This document shows, one piece after another, positions 51,701 to 59,618 of a stretch of DNA of 64,000 bases (positions within the stretch are counted from its first letter, which is position 1; every line of letters begins with the position of its first letter). The position numbers and the translations under genes were made by a program. This DNA is from Prevotella sp. (GTDB lineage Bacteria > Bacteroidota > Bacteroidia > Bacteroidales > Bacteroidaceae), in assembly GCA_015060485.1 (NCBI GenBank), contig SUYI01000008.1:42924-106923 (forward strand), written 5' to 3'. Under the pieces are notes generated by a model that saw only the letters and a program-made list of their open reading frames with translations, was not told where the DNA came from and searched no databases.

Positions 51701-52629
51701 TTCTCTGTCTTTTTGATACCCAGCCACTTCTCCACCAGTGCAATATCCTGCTCACGGGGTCCTCGCGCATGTACATATTTTATATCCTTCGGCAACGAGT
51801 CTACCGTGTTCGCCCTCATCTTACAACGTTCCACAATGAGGTCACGATAGTGCAACACCCCGTATTTGTTGATGGAGTCACAAGCCTGATTGTAGGCTTG
51901 CACGAAAAGTTCCAACTGCTGGCCACGTTCCTGATGGCGCATCTCCTTTTCGCGGAACGCCATCACACCCAGCTGCAGGTCCTCCTTACGGGTGTCATAC
52001 ACCACACCGTGTTTCATCATCCGCGCAGCAGTGGCTTGCGGCTCCGTGAGCCACAGGGCGTCCATCTCGTTGTTCTGCAACATCAACAGGCGTACACTGA
52101 GGTCGTTAATCTGTACTTTATAGATGCGGTCCTTATCCAGTTTCACCGAATCAATCACACGATCGGTAAGCAAGTCCGTAGCCGAGAAACGCGTCATAGC
52201 CACCATTTTGTCGTCCAGCTGTTTCAACTGTTTCACACGGGCATTACGATTGGCAATAAGCTGCCAATGAGCATTAGTCACGGTCGGATAGCGCAACTTC
52301 ATGCCTCGTTTCTCCATTTGTTTGGCACGGACCAAGTCCGTCATGATACCCTCTACCCGACCCCGTTCCAATGCGGTGTCGCAATCCATCTGAGCCATAT
52401 AGAACTTCAAACGCACCCCACCACGCAGGGTGTCGAAAAGCTGATAGTATTCTGCCACATACAGGGGCAGACAGTCCAGCGTAGGCATCACGGCAACCTT
52501 CAGCGCAGCAGAATCAAGTCTCTGCGCCTCCTGACGACTCATGCGCGTCTGACGTTTTGTTTCCTCGTACGACTGATGGCAAGCTGCCAAAAGCAATAGG
52601 GAGAAGATCGTTATTATCAGTTGTTTCAT
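51697..52629 (-). CDS. Substrate-binding-like lipoprotein (orphan)
   Basis: ATG at 52629 gives a 310-residue lipoprotein with lipobox LLAAC (Cys near 17). The mature part has the look of NMT1/THI5/SsuA-type periplasmic binding proteins: LKVAVMPTLDCLPLYVAEYYQLFDTL, QMDCDTALERGRVEGIMTDLVRA and NEMDALWLTEPQATAARM. Such proteins normally serve an ABC importer, but no permease or ATPase gene is near. It heads a two-gene operon with the TPR protein. It could deliver ligand to a distant transporter or serve as a sensor; the ligand is unknown. Confidence 0.82.
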   Translation of the reverse strand: MKQLIITIFSLLLLAACHQSYEETKRQTRMSRQEAQRLDSAALKVAVMPTLDCLPLYVAEYYQLFDTLRGGVRLKFYMAQMDCDTALERGRVEGIMTDLVRAKQMEKRGMKLRYPTVTNAHWQLIANRNARVKQLKQLDDKMVAMTRFSATDLLTDRVIDSVKLDKDRIYKVQINDLSVRLLMLQNNEMDALWLTEPQATAARMMKHGVVYDTRKEDLQLGVMAFREKEMRHQERGQQLELFVQAYNQACDSINKYGVLHYRDLIVERCKMRANTVDSLPKDIKYVHARGPREQDIALVEKWLGIKKTEK

Positions 52630-52638
52630 AATTCGCTG

Positions 52639-52646
52639 CAAAGATA
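52639..52646 (-). promoter_or_regulatory. -7 box close to the lipoprotein start
   Basis: TATCTTTG on the minus strand ends 9 bases before the ATG at 52629, predicting a very short leader. No clear -33 element is seen because an AACTTTG heptad array occupies that area. Confidence 0.55.
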
Positions 52647-52651
52647 CTAAA

Positions 52652-52686
52652 AACTTTGAACTTTAATCTTTGAACTATGAACTTTT
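52652..52686 (+). repeat. Heptad array AACTTTG
   Basis: Five units with a 7-bp period (AACTTTG, AACTTTA, ATCTTTG, AACTATG, AACTTTT) lie between the divergent lipoprotein and radA genes, 35 bp in length. Confidence 0.85.
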
Positions 52687-52701
52687 TTCCGAAAGAATAC
52701 A

Positions 52702-52740
52702 TTTTTTACCTTTTTACCTTTTTACTTTTTTACTTTTTTA
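52702..52740 (+). repeat. T-rich octamer array before radA
   Basis: ACC or AC recurs every 8 bp in a T background (units like ACCTTTTT). It fills the space where the radA -33 element should be. An apparent N-terminal extension of RadA is only the translation of this array. Confidence 0.75.
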
Positions 52741-52741
52741 T

Positions 52742-52749
52742 TATCTTTG
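52742..52749 (+). promoter_or_regulatory. -7 box of radA
   Basis: TATCTTTG ends 8 bases before the ATG at 52758, so the leader would be only a few bases. It supports 52758 as the true start rather than 52677. Confidence 0.6.
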
Positions 52750-52757
52750 CAACCGAT

Positions 52758-54191
52758 ATGGCAAAAGACAAGACAATGTACGTCTGCGAGAACTGCGGAC
52801 AGGAGTCGGGCAAATGGATTGGCAAATGCCCGGCATGCGGACAATGGAACACGTACAAGGAAATCAAGGTTACAGCCTCACCCCGGCAGGCTACTGCCAC
52901 TTCGGCAGCAGCTTCTGCAGGACACCAGTTACGGCAAAACAAAGTGCTTCGCCTCAAGGAAATCTCCGCACACGACGATCCACGCATCGACATGCACGAT
53001 GCCGAATTGAACCGCGTGCTAGGCGGTGGACTGGTACCTGGCTCCATCGTACTGTTGGGTGGTGAACCCGGTATCGGCAAATCGACACTCTCGTTGCAAA
53101 CGATGCTCAACCTTACTGACAAGCGCATCCTCTACGTCAGCGGCGAGGAGAGCGCTCATCAGCTCAAGATGCGCGCCCAACGCCTCTCTGTGGCCAGCGG
53201 TTCTTCGACCACTGGGTCGAAGTGTGGCACGCAATCTGCCACTGACACCGATAATTTCATGATTCTTTGCGAGAATTCCCTCGAGGCTATCTTCGACCAC
53301 ATCAAGGAAGTACAGCCCGAACTCATTGTCATCGACTCCATACAAACCATTTCTACAGAGGATGTCGAGTCCAGTGCCGGCTCCATCGCCCAGGTGCGCG
53401 AATGTGCCTCTGCCCTGCTCCGCTTTGCCAAGACCAGTGGCGTGCCCATCATCCTCATCGGCCATATCACAAAGGAAGGCACGCTGGCTGGTCCGAAAAT
53501 TCTGGAACACATCGTCGATACCGTCATCCAGTTCGAAGGTGACCAGCACTATATGTACCGCATCCTGCGCAGCATCAAGAACCGCTTCGGCTCCACCTCC
53601 GAACTGGGCATCTACGAAATGCTGCAGACGGGACTCCGACAGGTCAGCAACCCCTCGGAACTGCTGCTCACCGAAGAGCACGACGGGCTCTCGGGTGTCG
53701 CCATATCCTCGGCTATCGAGGGCGTCCGTCCCTTCCTCGTCGAGACACAGGCCCTGGTGTCGTCAGCAGCCTATGGCACACCCCAACGTACGGCTACGGG
53801 GTTTGACCAGCGTCGTCTGAACATGTTGCTGGCGGTACTCGAAAAGCGCGTAGGCTTCAAACTCATGCAGAAAGACGTTTTCCTCAACATTGCCGGCGGA
53901 CTCCGCGTCACCGATATGGCGATGGACCTTAGCGTCATTGCCGCCGTACTCTCTTCGAATGTCGACACCCCCATCGACAGCGGCTGGTGTATGGCTGGTG
54001 AAGTGGGGCTGAGCGGTGAGGTACGCCCCATATCGCGCATCGAACAGCGCATTTCTGAGGCCGAGAAGTTAGGCTTCAATCATATCATCATACCGAAGTA
54101 CAATCTCTCCAATCTGAATCGGAAGAAATTCAATATCGAGCTGGTGCCTGTCCGTAAAGTAGAAGAGGCCCTCAGGGCACTTTTCGGATAA
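52758..54191 (+). CDS. radA: DNA repair protein RadA
   Basis: ATG at 52758 is chosen because the zinc finger begins directly after it; the upstream extension is repeat-encoded and contains the promoter. The 477-residue protein has a C4 zinc finger (Cys10, 13, 24, 27), and a RecA-like ATPase with Walker A GGEPGIGKST near 102. Next come the RadA-specific KNRFGS motif near 275 and a Lon-like C-terminal domain (GLRVTDMAMDLSVIAAVLSS). It is a helicase-like factor in recombination branch migration. It is transcribed divergently from the lipoprotein operon and converges on queC. Confidence 0.96.
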   Translation: MAKDKTMYVCENCGQESGKWIGKCPACGQWNTYKEIKVTASPRQATATSAAASAGHQLRQNKVLRLKEISAHDDPRIDMHDAELNRVLGGGLVPGSIVLLGGEPGIGKSTLSLQTMLNLTDKRILYVSGEESAHQLKMRAQRLSVASGSSTTGSKCGTQSATDTDNFMILCENSLEAIFDHIKEVQPELIVIDSIQTISTEDVESSAGSIAQVRECASALLRFAKTSGVPIILIGHITKEGTLAGPKILEHIVDTVIQFEGDQHYMYRILRSIKNRFGSTSELGIYEMLQTGLRQVSNPSELLLTEEHDGLSGVAISSAIEGVRPFLVETQALVSSAAYGTPQRTATGFDQRRLNMLLAVLEKRVGFKLMQKDVFLNIAGGLRVTDMAMDLSVIAAVLSSNVDTPIDSGWCMAGEVGLSGEVRPISRIEQRISEAEKLGFNHIIIPKYNLSNLNRKKFNIELVPVRKVEEALRALFG

Positions 54192-54199
54192 CCCATCGG

Positions 54200-54241
54200 A
54201 CCTCTTACATCTTACCTCTAACATCAGACATCATACGTCGT
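54200..54241 (+). repeat. Heptad array between radA and queC, covering the queC stop
   Basis: Six units of a 7-bp repeat (ACCTCTT, ACATCTT, ACCTCTA, ACATCAG, ACATCAT, ACGTCGT) fill the gap between the convergent genes. The queC TGA stop (54226-54224 on the minus strand) lies in the fourth unit. Confidence 0.8.
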
Positions 54242-54877
54242 CGTATCGTCGATGCCCGCGTCGGCAAAGGCTTCGCGGCGCTCGACGCATGTGCCGCACT
54301 TGCCGCAATGGTGCTCCCCACCCTTATAGCACGACCACGTCTCGCTATAATCAATACCTAACGCCTTGCCACGACGGGCTATATCACCCTTCGTAATGTT
54401 GGTATAAGGCGAGCGTAGGTGCACCTTGACAAACGTACCTGCAGCAGCAGCCTGGTCGAAAGCGTCGACAAATTGCGGTGTGCAATCGGGATAGATGCTA
54501 TGATCGCCACCATGATTAGCCATCATCACATATTTCAGCCCATTGCTCTCAGCAATTCCCACGGCAATAGACAGCATGATGCCATTGCGGAAAGGCACTA
54601 CGGTGGACTTCATGTTGTCGTCGGCATAGTGACCCTCGGGAATCTCCTCGCCACCCTCCAGCAGCGAACTCACAAAGTACTTTGTCATAAAGTCCAAAGG
54701 AATTGTGATATGCTTGATGCCCAGCCGCTGACAATGCAGACGGGCAAAGGGAATCTCGCGGGCGTTATGCTTCGAGCCGTAGTCGAACGAGACGGCCAGC
54801 GCAATGCGGTCCTGCTCGTCATATAATAAAGTGGTGGAGTCGACCCCACCACTTAATATCAATACTGAATCTTTCAT
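54224..54877 (-). CDS. queC: 7-cyano-7-deazaguanine synthase
   Basis: This 217-residue PP-loop ATPase converts 7-carboxy-7-deazaguanine to preQ0 in queuosine synthesis. The motif ILSGGVDSTTLL (6-17) is the PP-loop. The zinc site is Cys183, Cys191, Cys194 and Cys197 (SCYKGGEHHCGKCGTC). NHGGDHSIYPDC is also typical. The other queuosine genes are not in the window. It lies 6 bases after fabG in a tetR-fabG-queC order. The final residues and the stop are encoded by a heptad array. Confidence 0.96.
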   Translation of the reverse strand: MKDSVLILSGGVDSTTLLYDEQDRIALAVSFDYGSKHNAREIPFARLHCQRLGIKHITIPLDFMTKYFVSSLLEGGEEIPEGHYADDNMKSTVVPFRNGIMLSIAVGIAESNGLKYVMMANHGGDHSIYPDCTPQFVDAFDQAAAAGTFVKVHLRSPYTNITKGDIARRGKALGIDYSETWSCYKGGEHHCGKCGTCVERREAFADAGIDDTTTYDV

Positions 54878-54883
54878 ATACGA

Positions 54884-55621
54884 TTACATGTTCATGCCAC
54901 CGTCAACCTGGATGACCTGTCCGCTCACATAGCTCGACATGTCGCTAGCCAGGAAGGTTGCCACGTTGGCGATATCCTCAACCTGTCCACCACGACGCAG
55001 AGGAATCTTGTTGCACCACTCCTTACGAACTTCCTCAGGCAGAGCAGCAGTCATAGCCGTCTCGATGAAACCTGGGGCAATGGCGTTGGCACGGATGCCC
55101 TTAGGACCCATTTCCTGAGCGATACTCTTAGCCAAAGCAATCAGACCAGCCTTCGAAGCTGCATAGTTTGCCTGTCCGGCATTACCGTGAACACCTACGA
55201 CAGAAGCCATATTGATGATAGAACCACCACGCTGGCGCATCATAACAGGCACACAGGCGTGTATGAAGTTGAAGGCCGACTTCAGGTTGACGGCAATCAC
55301 AGCATCCCACTGCTGCTCAGTCATGCGCAGCATCAGGCCGTCCTTTGTAATACCGGCGTTGTTCACCAGAATATCGATACTACCAAACTCTTCCTTCACG
55401 GCAGCTACCACCTCTTCAGTCTGTGCGAAGTCTGCAGCATTCGAAGCATAACTCTTTGCCTTCACACCCAGAGCAGCGATTTCCTTTTCAGTCTCCTCGT
55501 TGATCTCGAGGTCGGTAAATGCAATGTTACAGCCCTCAGAGGCATACTTCAATGCGATAGCTTTTCCGATACCGCGTGCAGCACCAGTAATCAGCGCTGT
55601 CTTACCTTCTAATAATCCCAT
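54884..55621 (-). CDS. fabG: 3-oxoacyl-[acyl-carrier-protein] reductase
   Basis: This is a 245-residue short-chain dehydrogenase. The Rossmann motif is TGAARGIG (12-19), followed by NNAG (87-90) and the catalytic Ser140, Tyr153 and Lys157 (YAASK). The C-terminus APGFIETAMT...ASDMSSYVSGQVIQVDGGM is typical of FabG. It reduces 3-ketoacyl-ACP in fatty-acid elongation. It follows the tetR-type regulator by 64 bases, suggesting that the regulator controls fatty-acid synthesis, though this is inferred from position only. Confidence 0.94.
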   Translation of the reverse strand: MGLLEGKTALITGAARGIGKAIALKYASEGCNIAFTDLEINEETEKEIAALGVKAKSYASNAADFAQTEEVVAAVKEEFGSIDILVNNAGITKDGLMLRMTEQQWDAVIAVNLKSAFNFIHACVPVMMRQRGGSIINMASVVGVHGNAGQANYAASKAGLIALAKSIAQEMGPKGIRANAIAPGFIETAMTAALPEEVRKEWCNKIPLRRGGQVEDIANVATFLASDMSSYVSGQVIQVDGGMNM

Positions 55622-55685
55622 AATTCGTTTTAATTATATAATTAATAATTTCTTTAATCCGTTATAACGCTATTCAGACGTTCTG

Positions 55686-56276
55686 TCAATTCCTGCGTTT
55701 GCCCAATGCGCTGTACACAATCTTCGCCACCTGAGGCTTCGTGGCCTCAGCAGTCATGCCGTGGGCAATACGTCCGTAGATGTATGGCACCTCCAAGCCC
55801 TTGATACAATAGTGAGTAATGTCGGCCACCAAGTCCACATTATCAATATCGAACTCACCGCCTTCCTTGCCTTCACGGAATACACGACGGAACAACTCTA
55901 TCTCCGCATCGTCGAAATTCTTTCGAATCTTCTCAACCATCCAGATATTTCGGAAGAATTCAGCTCGAAGATTACCATTGCGCACCACCGTCTCGCGAAT
56001 CATGCTCAAGTGCAAGTAAATCAGCTCAATAATCTTTTCCTGTGGCGGAATACGCTTAGCGGCTACCTCGTCCAGCTGATCGGACAAGCGTTCAAGCTCA
56101 CTTTCTATCACGGCAAAATAAATATCTTCCTTCGACTTGAAATAGGTATACAGCGTGCGACGACCCTTACCCGACGCCTGAGCAATATCGTTCATCGTCG
56201 TGTTTTCAAGTCCGTTTTTTGCAAACAACTGTCGAGCAACGTCAACCAGTTTCTGCCTCGTTTTAGATATTGACAT
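55686..56276 (-). CDS. TetR-family transcriptional regulator
   Basis: The start is taken at ATG 56276, giving 196 residues; the longer upstream frame crosses the promoter. The N-terminal helix-turn-helix is clear (RQKLVDVARQLFAKNGLENTTMNDIAQASGKGRRTLYTYFKSKEDIYFAV, about 8-57, shown by its GRRTLYTYF recognition part). The C-terminal ligand domain is helical and unassigned. It is the first gene of the operon with fabG and queC, and is divergent from the tRNA-Met gene. A lipid or acyl-CoA ligand would fit the neighbourhood. Confidence 0.92.
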   Translation of the reverse strand: MSISKTRQKLVDVARQLFAKNGLENTTMNDIAQASGKGRRTLYTYFKSKEDIYFAVIESELERLSDQLDEVAAKRIPPQEKIIELIYLHLSMIRETVVRNGNLRAEFFRNIWMVEKIRKNFDDAEIELFRRVFREGKEGGEFDIDNVDLVADITHYCIKGLEVPYIYGRIAHGMTAEATKPQVAKIVYSALGKRRN

Positions 56277-56332
56277 AATTCTCAGCGCATAGATACCTCT
56301 TAAACATAACTGCACAGTACCAATAGCGTGTG

Positions 56333-56364
56333 CAAAATTAGAAAATACTTCGCAAAACACCAAA
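56333..56364 (-). promoter_or_regulatory. Promoter of the tetR-fabG-queC operon
   Basis: Minus strand TTTG (56364-56361), 20 bases, TAATTTTG (56340-56333), with a leader of about 56 bases to the ATG at 56276. Confidence 0.7.
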
Positions 56365-56420
56365 TTTTTCTACCAAAAATGTTCGAAAATACCCATTTTT
56401 TGTGAAAAGTGATAGAAAAA

Positions 56421-56452
56421 TTTGGTAGTTTCGAAAATTAGTCGTACCTTTG
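56421..56452 (+). promoter_or_regulatory. Promoter of the tRNA-Met gene
   Basis: TTTG (56421-56424), 20 bases, TACCTTTG (56445-56452), 20 bases before the first tRNA base. It diverges from the tetR promoter. Confidence 0.8.
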
Positions 56453-56472
56453 CAGCCGCTTATAAAAAATAT

Positions 56473-56548
56473 CGCGGAGTGGAGCAGTTGGTAGCTCGCC
56501 AGGCTCATAACCTGGAGGTCGCATGTTCGAGTCCTGCCTCCGCAACCA
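56473..56548 (+). tRNA. tRNA-Met (CAT), initiator type
   Basis: A 76-base cloverleaf with CCA encoded. The acceptor arms are CGCGGAG and CTCCGCA, so position 1 (C) is opposed to A72, the unpaired end that marks bacterial initiator tRNA. The anticodon loop CTCATAA gives CAU. The anticodon stem is CCAGG/CCTGG, so it does not have the full three G-C pairs of the E. coli initiator. A prophage integrase gene begins 110 bases downstream, making the tRNA 3' end a probable integration site. Confidence 0.95.
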
Positions 56549-56549
56549 A

Positions 56550-56593
56550 AACAAGCCGTAAAGTGACAAATATCAATCACTTACGGCTTTGTT
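56550..56593 (+). terminator. Terminator-like hairpin after the tRNA
   Basis: AACAAGCCGTAAAGTGA (56550-56566) pairs with TCACTTACGGCTTTGTT (56577-56593) with one bulge on each side and a 10-base loop. It probably ends the tRNA transcript, or belongs to the phage attachment region. Confidence 0.7.
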
Positions 56594-56658
56594 AAATTAA
56601 AATCAACGGACAAAAGAAATGTTTAATAACGGTCTTTCTGCGAAAGAACGTAAAAAAA

Positions 56659-57828
56659 ATGTTTCCAAAAAACTCTAAAAATTGTTATTTAAACGTAGAT
56701 TTTATCCCTTGCAGACGCCATGACGGCGAGGACGGCAAGGATTCCTACCTGTTTTATTATGTGAGAAATCCGGAGTCTGGCAAGCTTGTCAGATTCAAGA
56801 TCATGCTCAACAGATACCTGAAAGGTGCTGAGCGTGATTTCATGGCTGCCCAGATATCAGCCAATGTATATAACAACTTCATGAAGGGCATCAATCCCTT
56901 CACGGCTCCGTCTGTAGGACGCACGGCCACGCCTCTGATGACAGTCATAGGCAGGTACAAGACCTATATCAAGAAACTGGAGCAGAAGGGTGCCATGTCT
57001 GAAAAGACCCGGATAGATTATTATTCACGGCTGAACATCTTCGAGGAATGGCTGGAAGACCGGCACTATAATAATAAAAAGGTATATGAGCTAGACACGG
57101 CACTGGCAACAGACTTCCTGGACTACATTCTTCTCGACCGTGAGACTTCCACTCTGACGAGAAACAATTACCGTACATGGATGTCCGCTTTCTGCACCTG
57201 GCTGGTGGAAAAGCAGTACCTCTCCGACAATCCGATATCGAAGATCCCAATTCTTCCTGTGAAGGAAAAATTCAGGGAGCCATTGTCGGTACCAGACGTG
57301 AAGCGTATGTCCGCATACCTCAGGCAGACAGATAAGCGGTTCCTGCTGGCCTGCTACTTCGAGTATTACACGATGATCAGGCCCATCGAGCTCGTGAAGA
57401 TACGAGTGAGGGATATCCAGTTGCAGGATCAGACGGTATTTGTCCCGTCGATGGTAAGTAAGAACCGCAAGAACGGACGGGTCCCACTTCACGATAAGAT
57501 TGTGAAGCTGATGCTGGAACTCGAAGTGTTCAGTCATTCCGGGAGATCGTACTTGTTCGGCAAGCAGTTCATACCATCAGAGGAACGTGCCAGGAGCGAT
57601 ATCTTCAGAAACCGCTTTGCCAAGCTCCGCGAGGAATTGGGATTTCCACCTTATTATATGTTCTATAGTCTGAAGGATACCGGCATCATCGACCATGGCG
57701 AGAAGCTGGGCGTAATATCAGCGAGGGACCAGGCACGCCATTCCAGCGTGGAGGTCACGAACCTCTATATGAAGCGACGGTCTGGCTATGTCAACGAGGC
57801 AGCCAAGCACTTTGACGGCGACCTATGA
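56659..57828 (+). CDS. Prophage tyrosine-recombinase integrase
   Basis: This 389-residue protein has an N-terminal arm domain, a SAM-like core-binding domain (about 90-195, TRIDYYSRLNIFEEWLEDR), and a catalytic domain. The first catalytic Arg is in YTMIRPIELVKIR near 236, and the Lys region is SKNRKNGRVPL. The box normally read as HxxRH is YSLKD here, with Lys for Arg. His361 (RHSSVEVT) and the nucleophile Tyr370 (NLYMKRR) follow. It would integrate and excise the phage at the tRNA. Its 3' end overlaps the tail gene by 6 bases, convergently. Confidence 0.93.
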   Translation: MFPKNSKNCYLNVDFIPCRRHDGEDGKDSYLFYYVRNPESGKLVRFKIMLNRYLKGAERDFMAAQISANVYNNFMKGINPFTAPSVGRTATPLMTVIGRYKTYIKKLEQKGAMSEKTRIDYYSRLNIFEEWLEDRHYNNKKVYELDTALATDFLDYILLDRETSTLTRNNYRTWMSAFCTWLVEKQYLSDNPISKIPILPVKEKFREPLSVPDVKRMSAYLRQTDKRFLLACYFEYYTMIRPIELVKIRVRDIQLQDQTVFVPSMVSKNRKNGRVPLHDKIVKLMLELEVFSHSGRSYLFGKQFIPSEERARSDIFRNRFAKLREELGFPPYYMFYSLKDTGIIDHGEKLGVISARDQARHSSVEVTNLYMKRRSGYVNEAAKHFDGDL

Positions 57829-59616
57829 CACTATTTCATAGAAGTAGCCTGTCATCAGTTTGTCAAGGTTCCCTTGCTTGATGCTGGCCTCGATTTTCTC
57901 ACATGCATATCTCTTTCCACCGATAATGAAGATATTGTCGGCATCCGGGATGTAGTCAGACAGGAACTTGAAGATGTGCTTCACATTGTGGGAGCATCTG
58001 AAGTTTATCTTGTGCAGCTGGCCGAGATAGAAATCATAACCTGTCAGGTCATTCAGGCTGAAACTCCATTTGCTGCGGTTGTTAGACAACTGCTTCTTGA
58101 AATTGTAGTCTGTGAATGCCAGATGAATCTGGTACGTGACAGACTTCTCGCCGTAATGCTCAGACACCGCAGTAACAGACTCTACTTTTCCATCGAGGAA
58201 CGCTACACTCATGATATCCGACTTCTCTTCGTTGCTGACGATTGACTCAGAGCCTTCCACCAGGCTCTGGAGAGTCGGGCCATTCTCCTGGCTCTCATTC
58301 CCTGAAGGGTTGTATCCGAAATTAATACTTTGTCCGAAAGGATTTGATACGGACGGAAGGTTAAGATCCAGTTTGAATTCATACGGACTAACCAGAAAGT
58401 CATGCGTTGCATAGATGGTACATTCCACCTCCTCCTCGATGTATGCAGGTGAGATCTTCAGTTTTACACTGTCGGCACCCTCGAATCGTTTCAACGGATT
58501 GAAGGGAGCCACGCGCTTCAGTTCATAGTCGTTCTCACCCTTTTCCCATCCTACATATAGCTCTCCGTTCAGGTTGTATATCTTATGCATCCTGACGGCA
58601 TCAGTCTCGTTGCGGAAGGCATTGTTCATGACACCGGCATCAGAGTATTCAGAAGTATATTTTGCCTGCTCGAGGATTTCTTCATCGACAGTCTCTGAGG
58701 TGGAATTCTCCATCTCGAACTCAACGTTCCTGTTCATGATGCCCTCTGCATCGTCATCCTTCGAGTATTCTGCCTGGAATTCATTCAGAGGCGTGATATT
58801 TGTGACAGGGTTTTGTGCGAAACTGTCAAGAGGAACCAGGCGCAGCGCCTTGTTTCCGCTTCGGACCAAGGTACAGCCGAAGAAATTCTGGAACTGTTTG
58901 AAGAATTCTTTGACTGTCCAGTGCGGGATTTTCTTTCCGAGGTTACCGTGTGTTGCCGATACTATAAATATACTATTGCATGCAGCAGGAAGAATAGACA
59001 AATCTAATGTATATCCCATCTTCGATGCAATAAGCCTTGCAACGTCCAGAAGTCGCGGACACTCGCTGACGTAAGTGCAGGATCTAGAAAGTAGATAATC
59101 AGCATCTGCGATGTTGACAACGATATCATTCGTATTGTCCAGGACAGGAAAACCGTATCCAGTGTGGGTACCAACCATATTGTTTTCTATAGTTGCGTCT
59201 GAAGTAGGGCCGTAATCAAGCGTGCTTGTTAGGTTAAGCTGCCAACCCTCTTTCTCTGTAATCAGGTTGTCAATGTACGTCCCCTCCTGCTCGCTTGACA
59301 TCTTCAGGGCTGAAACGCCACAGGCAAGTTGAACCTTGACAACCGACTCTGTGGACTGTACGATACGTGCAGTTCCTTCCATCAGCAGAGAGTTCGAGCA
59401 ATACAGCCTGCAGGCGTATTCTCTGTATTCTCTCTTTTTCTCCAGCTTCTGTATGCTTCCGAAAAACTTCCGGTTCTGAAGGATGGAGAGCGGGATGGAA
59501 ACGTCAAGGGTATAAGAATCCGAAAGCGTAAAGTACGGATTCTCCCTTGTTATCTTGATCTCCTGAGTACTATCAGTGATGACCTCTTGGTTATCCAGGA
59601 ATAATTTGACTGCCAT
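57823..59616 (-). CDS. Phage tail/baseplate-associated protein
   Basis: This 597-residue protein is encoded immediately downstream of the tape measure gene (2 bases apart), a position usual for distal tail or tail-hub proteins. The N-terminus (VKLFLDNQEVITDSTQEIKITRENPYF...) and the middle region with HWTVKEFFKQFQNFFGCTL look like the proteins found in Bacteroidales temperate phages after the tape measure. A hub or host-recognition role is inferred from gene order. No enzymatic motif was found. Confidence 0.75.
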   Translation of the reverse strand: MAVKLFLDNQEVITDSTQEIKITRENPYFTLSDSYTLDVSIPLSILQNRKFFGSIQKLEKKREYREYACRLYCSNSLLMEGTARIVQSTESVVKVQLACGVSALKMSSEQEGTYIDNLITEKEGWQLNLTSTLDYGPTSDATIENNMVGTHTGYGFPVLDNTNDIVVNIADADYLLSRSCTYVSECPRLLDVARLIASKMGYTLDLSILPAACNSIFIVSATHGNLGKKIPHWTVKEFFKQFQNFFGCTLVRSGNKALRLVPLDSFAQNPVTNITPLNEFQAEYSKDDDAEGIMNRNVEFEMENSTSETVDEEILEQAKYTSEYSDAGVMNNAFRNETDAVRMHKIYNLNGELYVGWEKGENDYELKRVAPFNPLKRFEGADSVKLKISPAYIEEEVECTIYATHDFLVSPYEFKLDLNLPSVSNPFGQSINFGYNPSGNESQENGPTLQSLVEGSESIVSNEEKSDIMSVAFLDGKVESVTAVSEHYGEKSVTYQIHLAFTDYNFKKQLSNNRSKWSFSLNDLTGYDFYLGQLHKINFRCSHNVKHIFKFLSDYIPDADNIFIIGGKRYACEKIEASIKQGNLDKLMTGYFYEIVS

Positions 59617-59618
59617 AT

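Noticed and set aside
52677..52757. Hydrophobic N-terminal extension of RadA
   Set aside because: It translates a T-rich octamer array and the promoter; RadA is cytoplasmic and its zinc finger starts right after 52758.
6791..54241. CRISPR array resemblance of the short tandem repeats
   Set aside because: Units are 7-9 bp with no spacers and no cas genes, so they are tandem repeats and not CRISPR.
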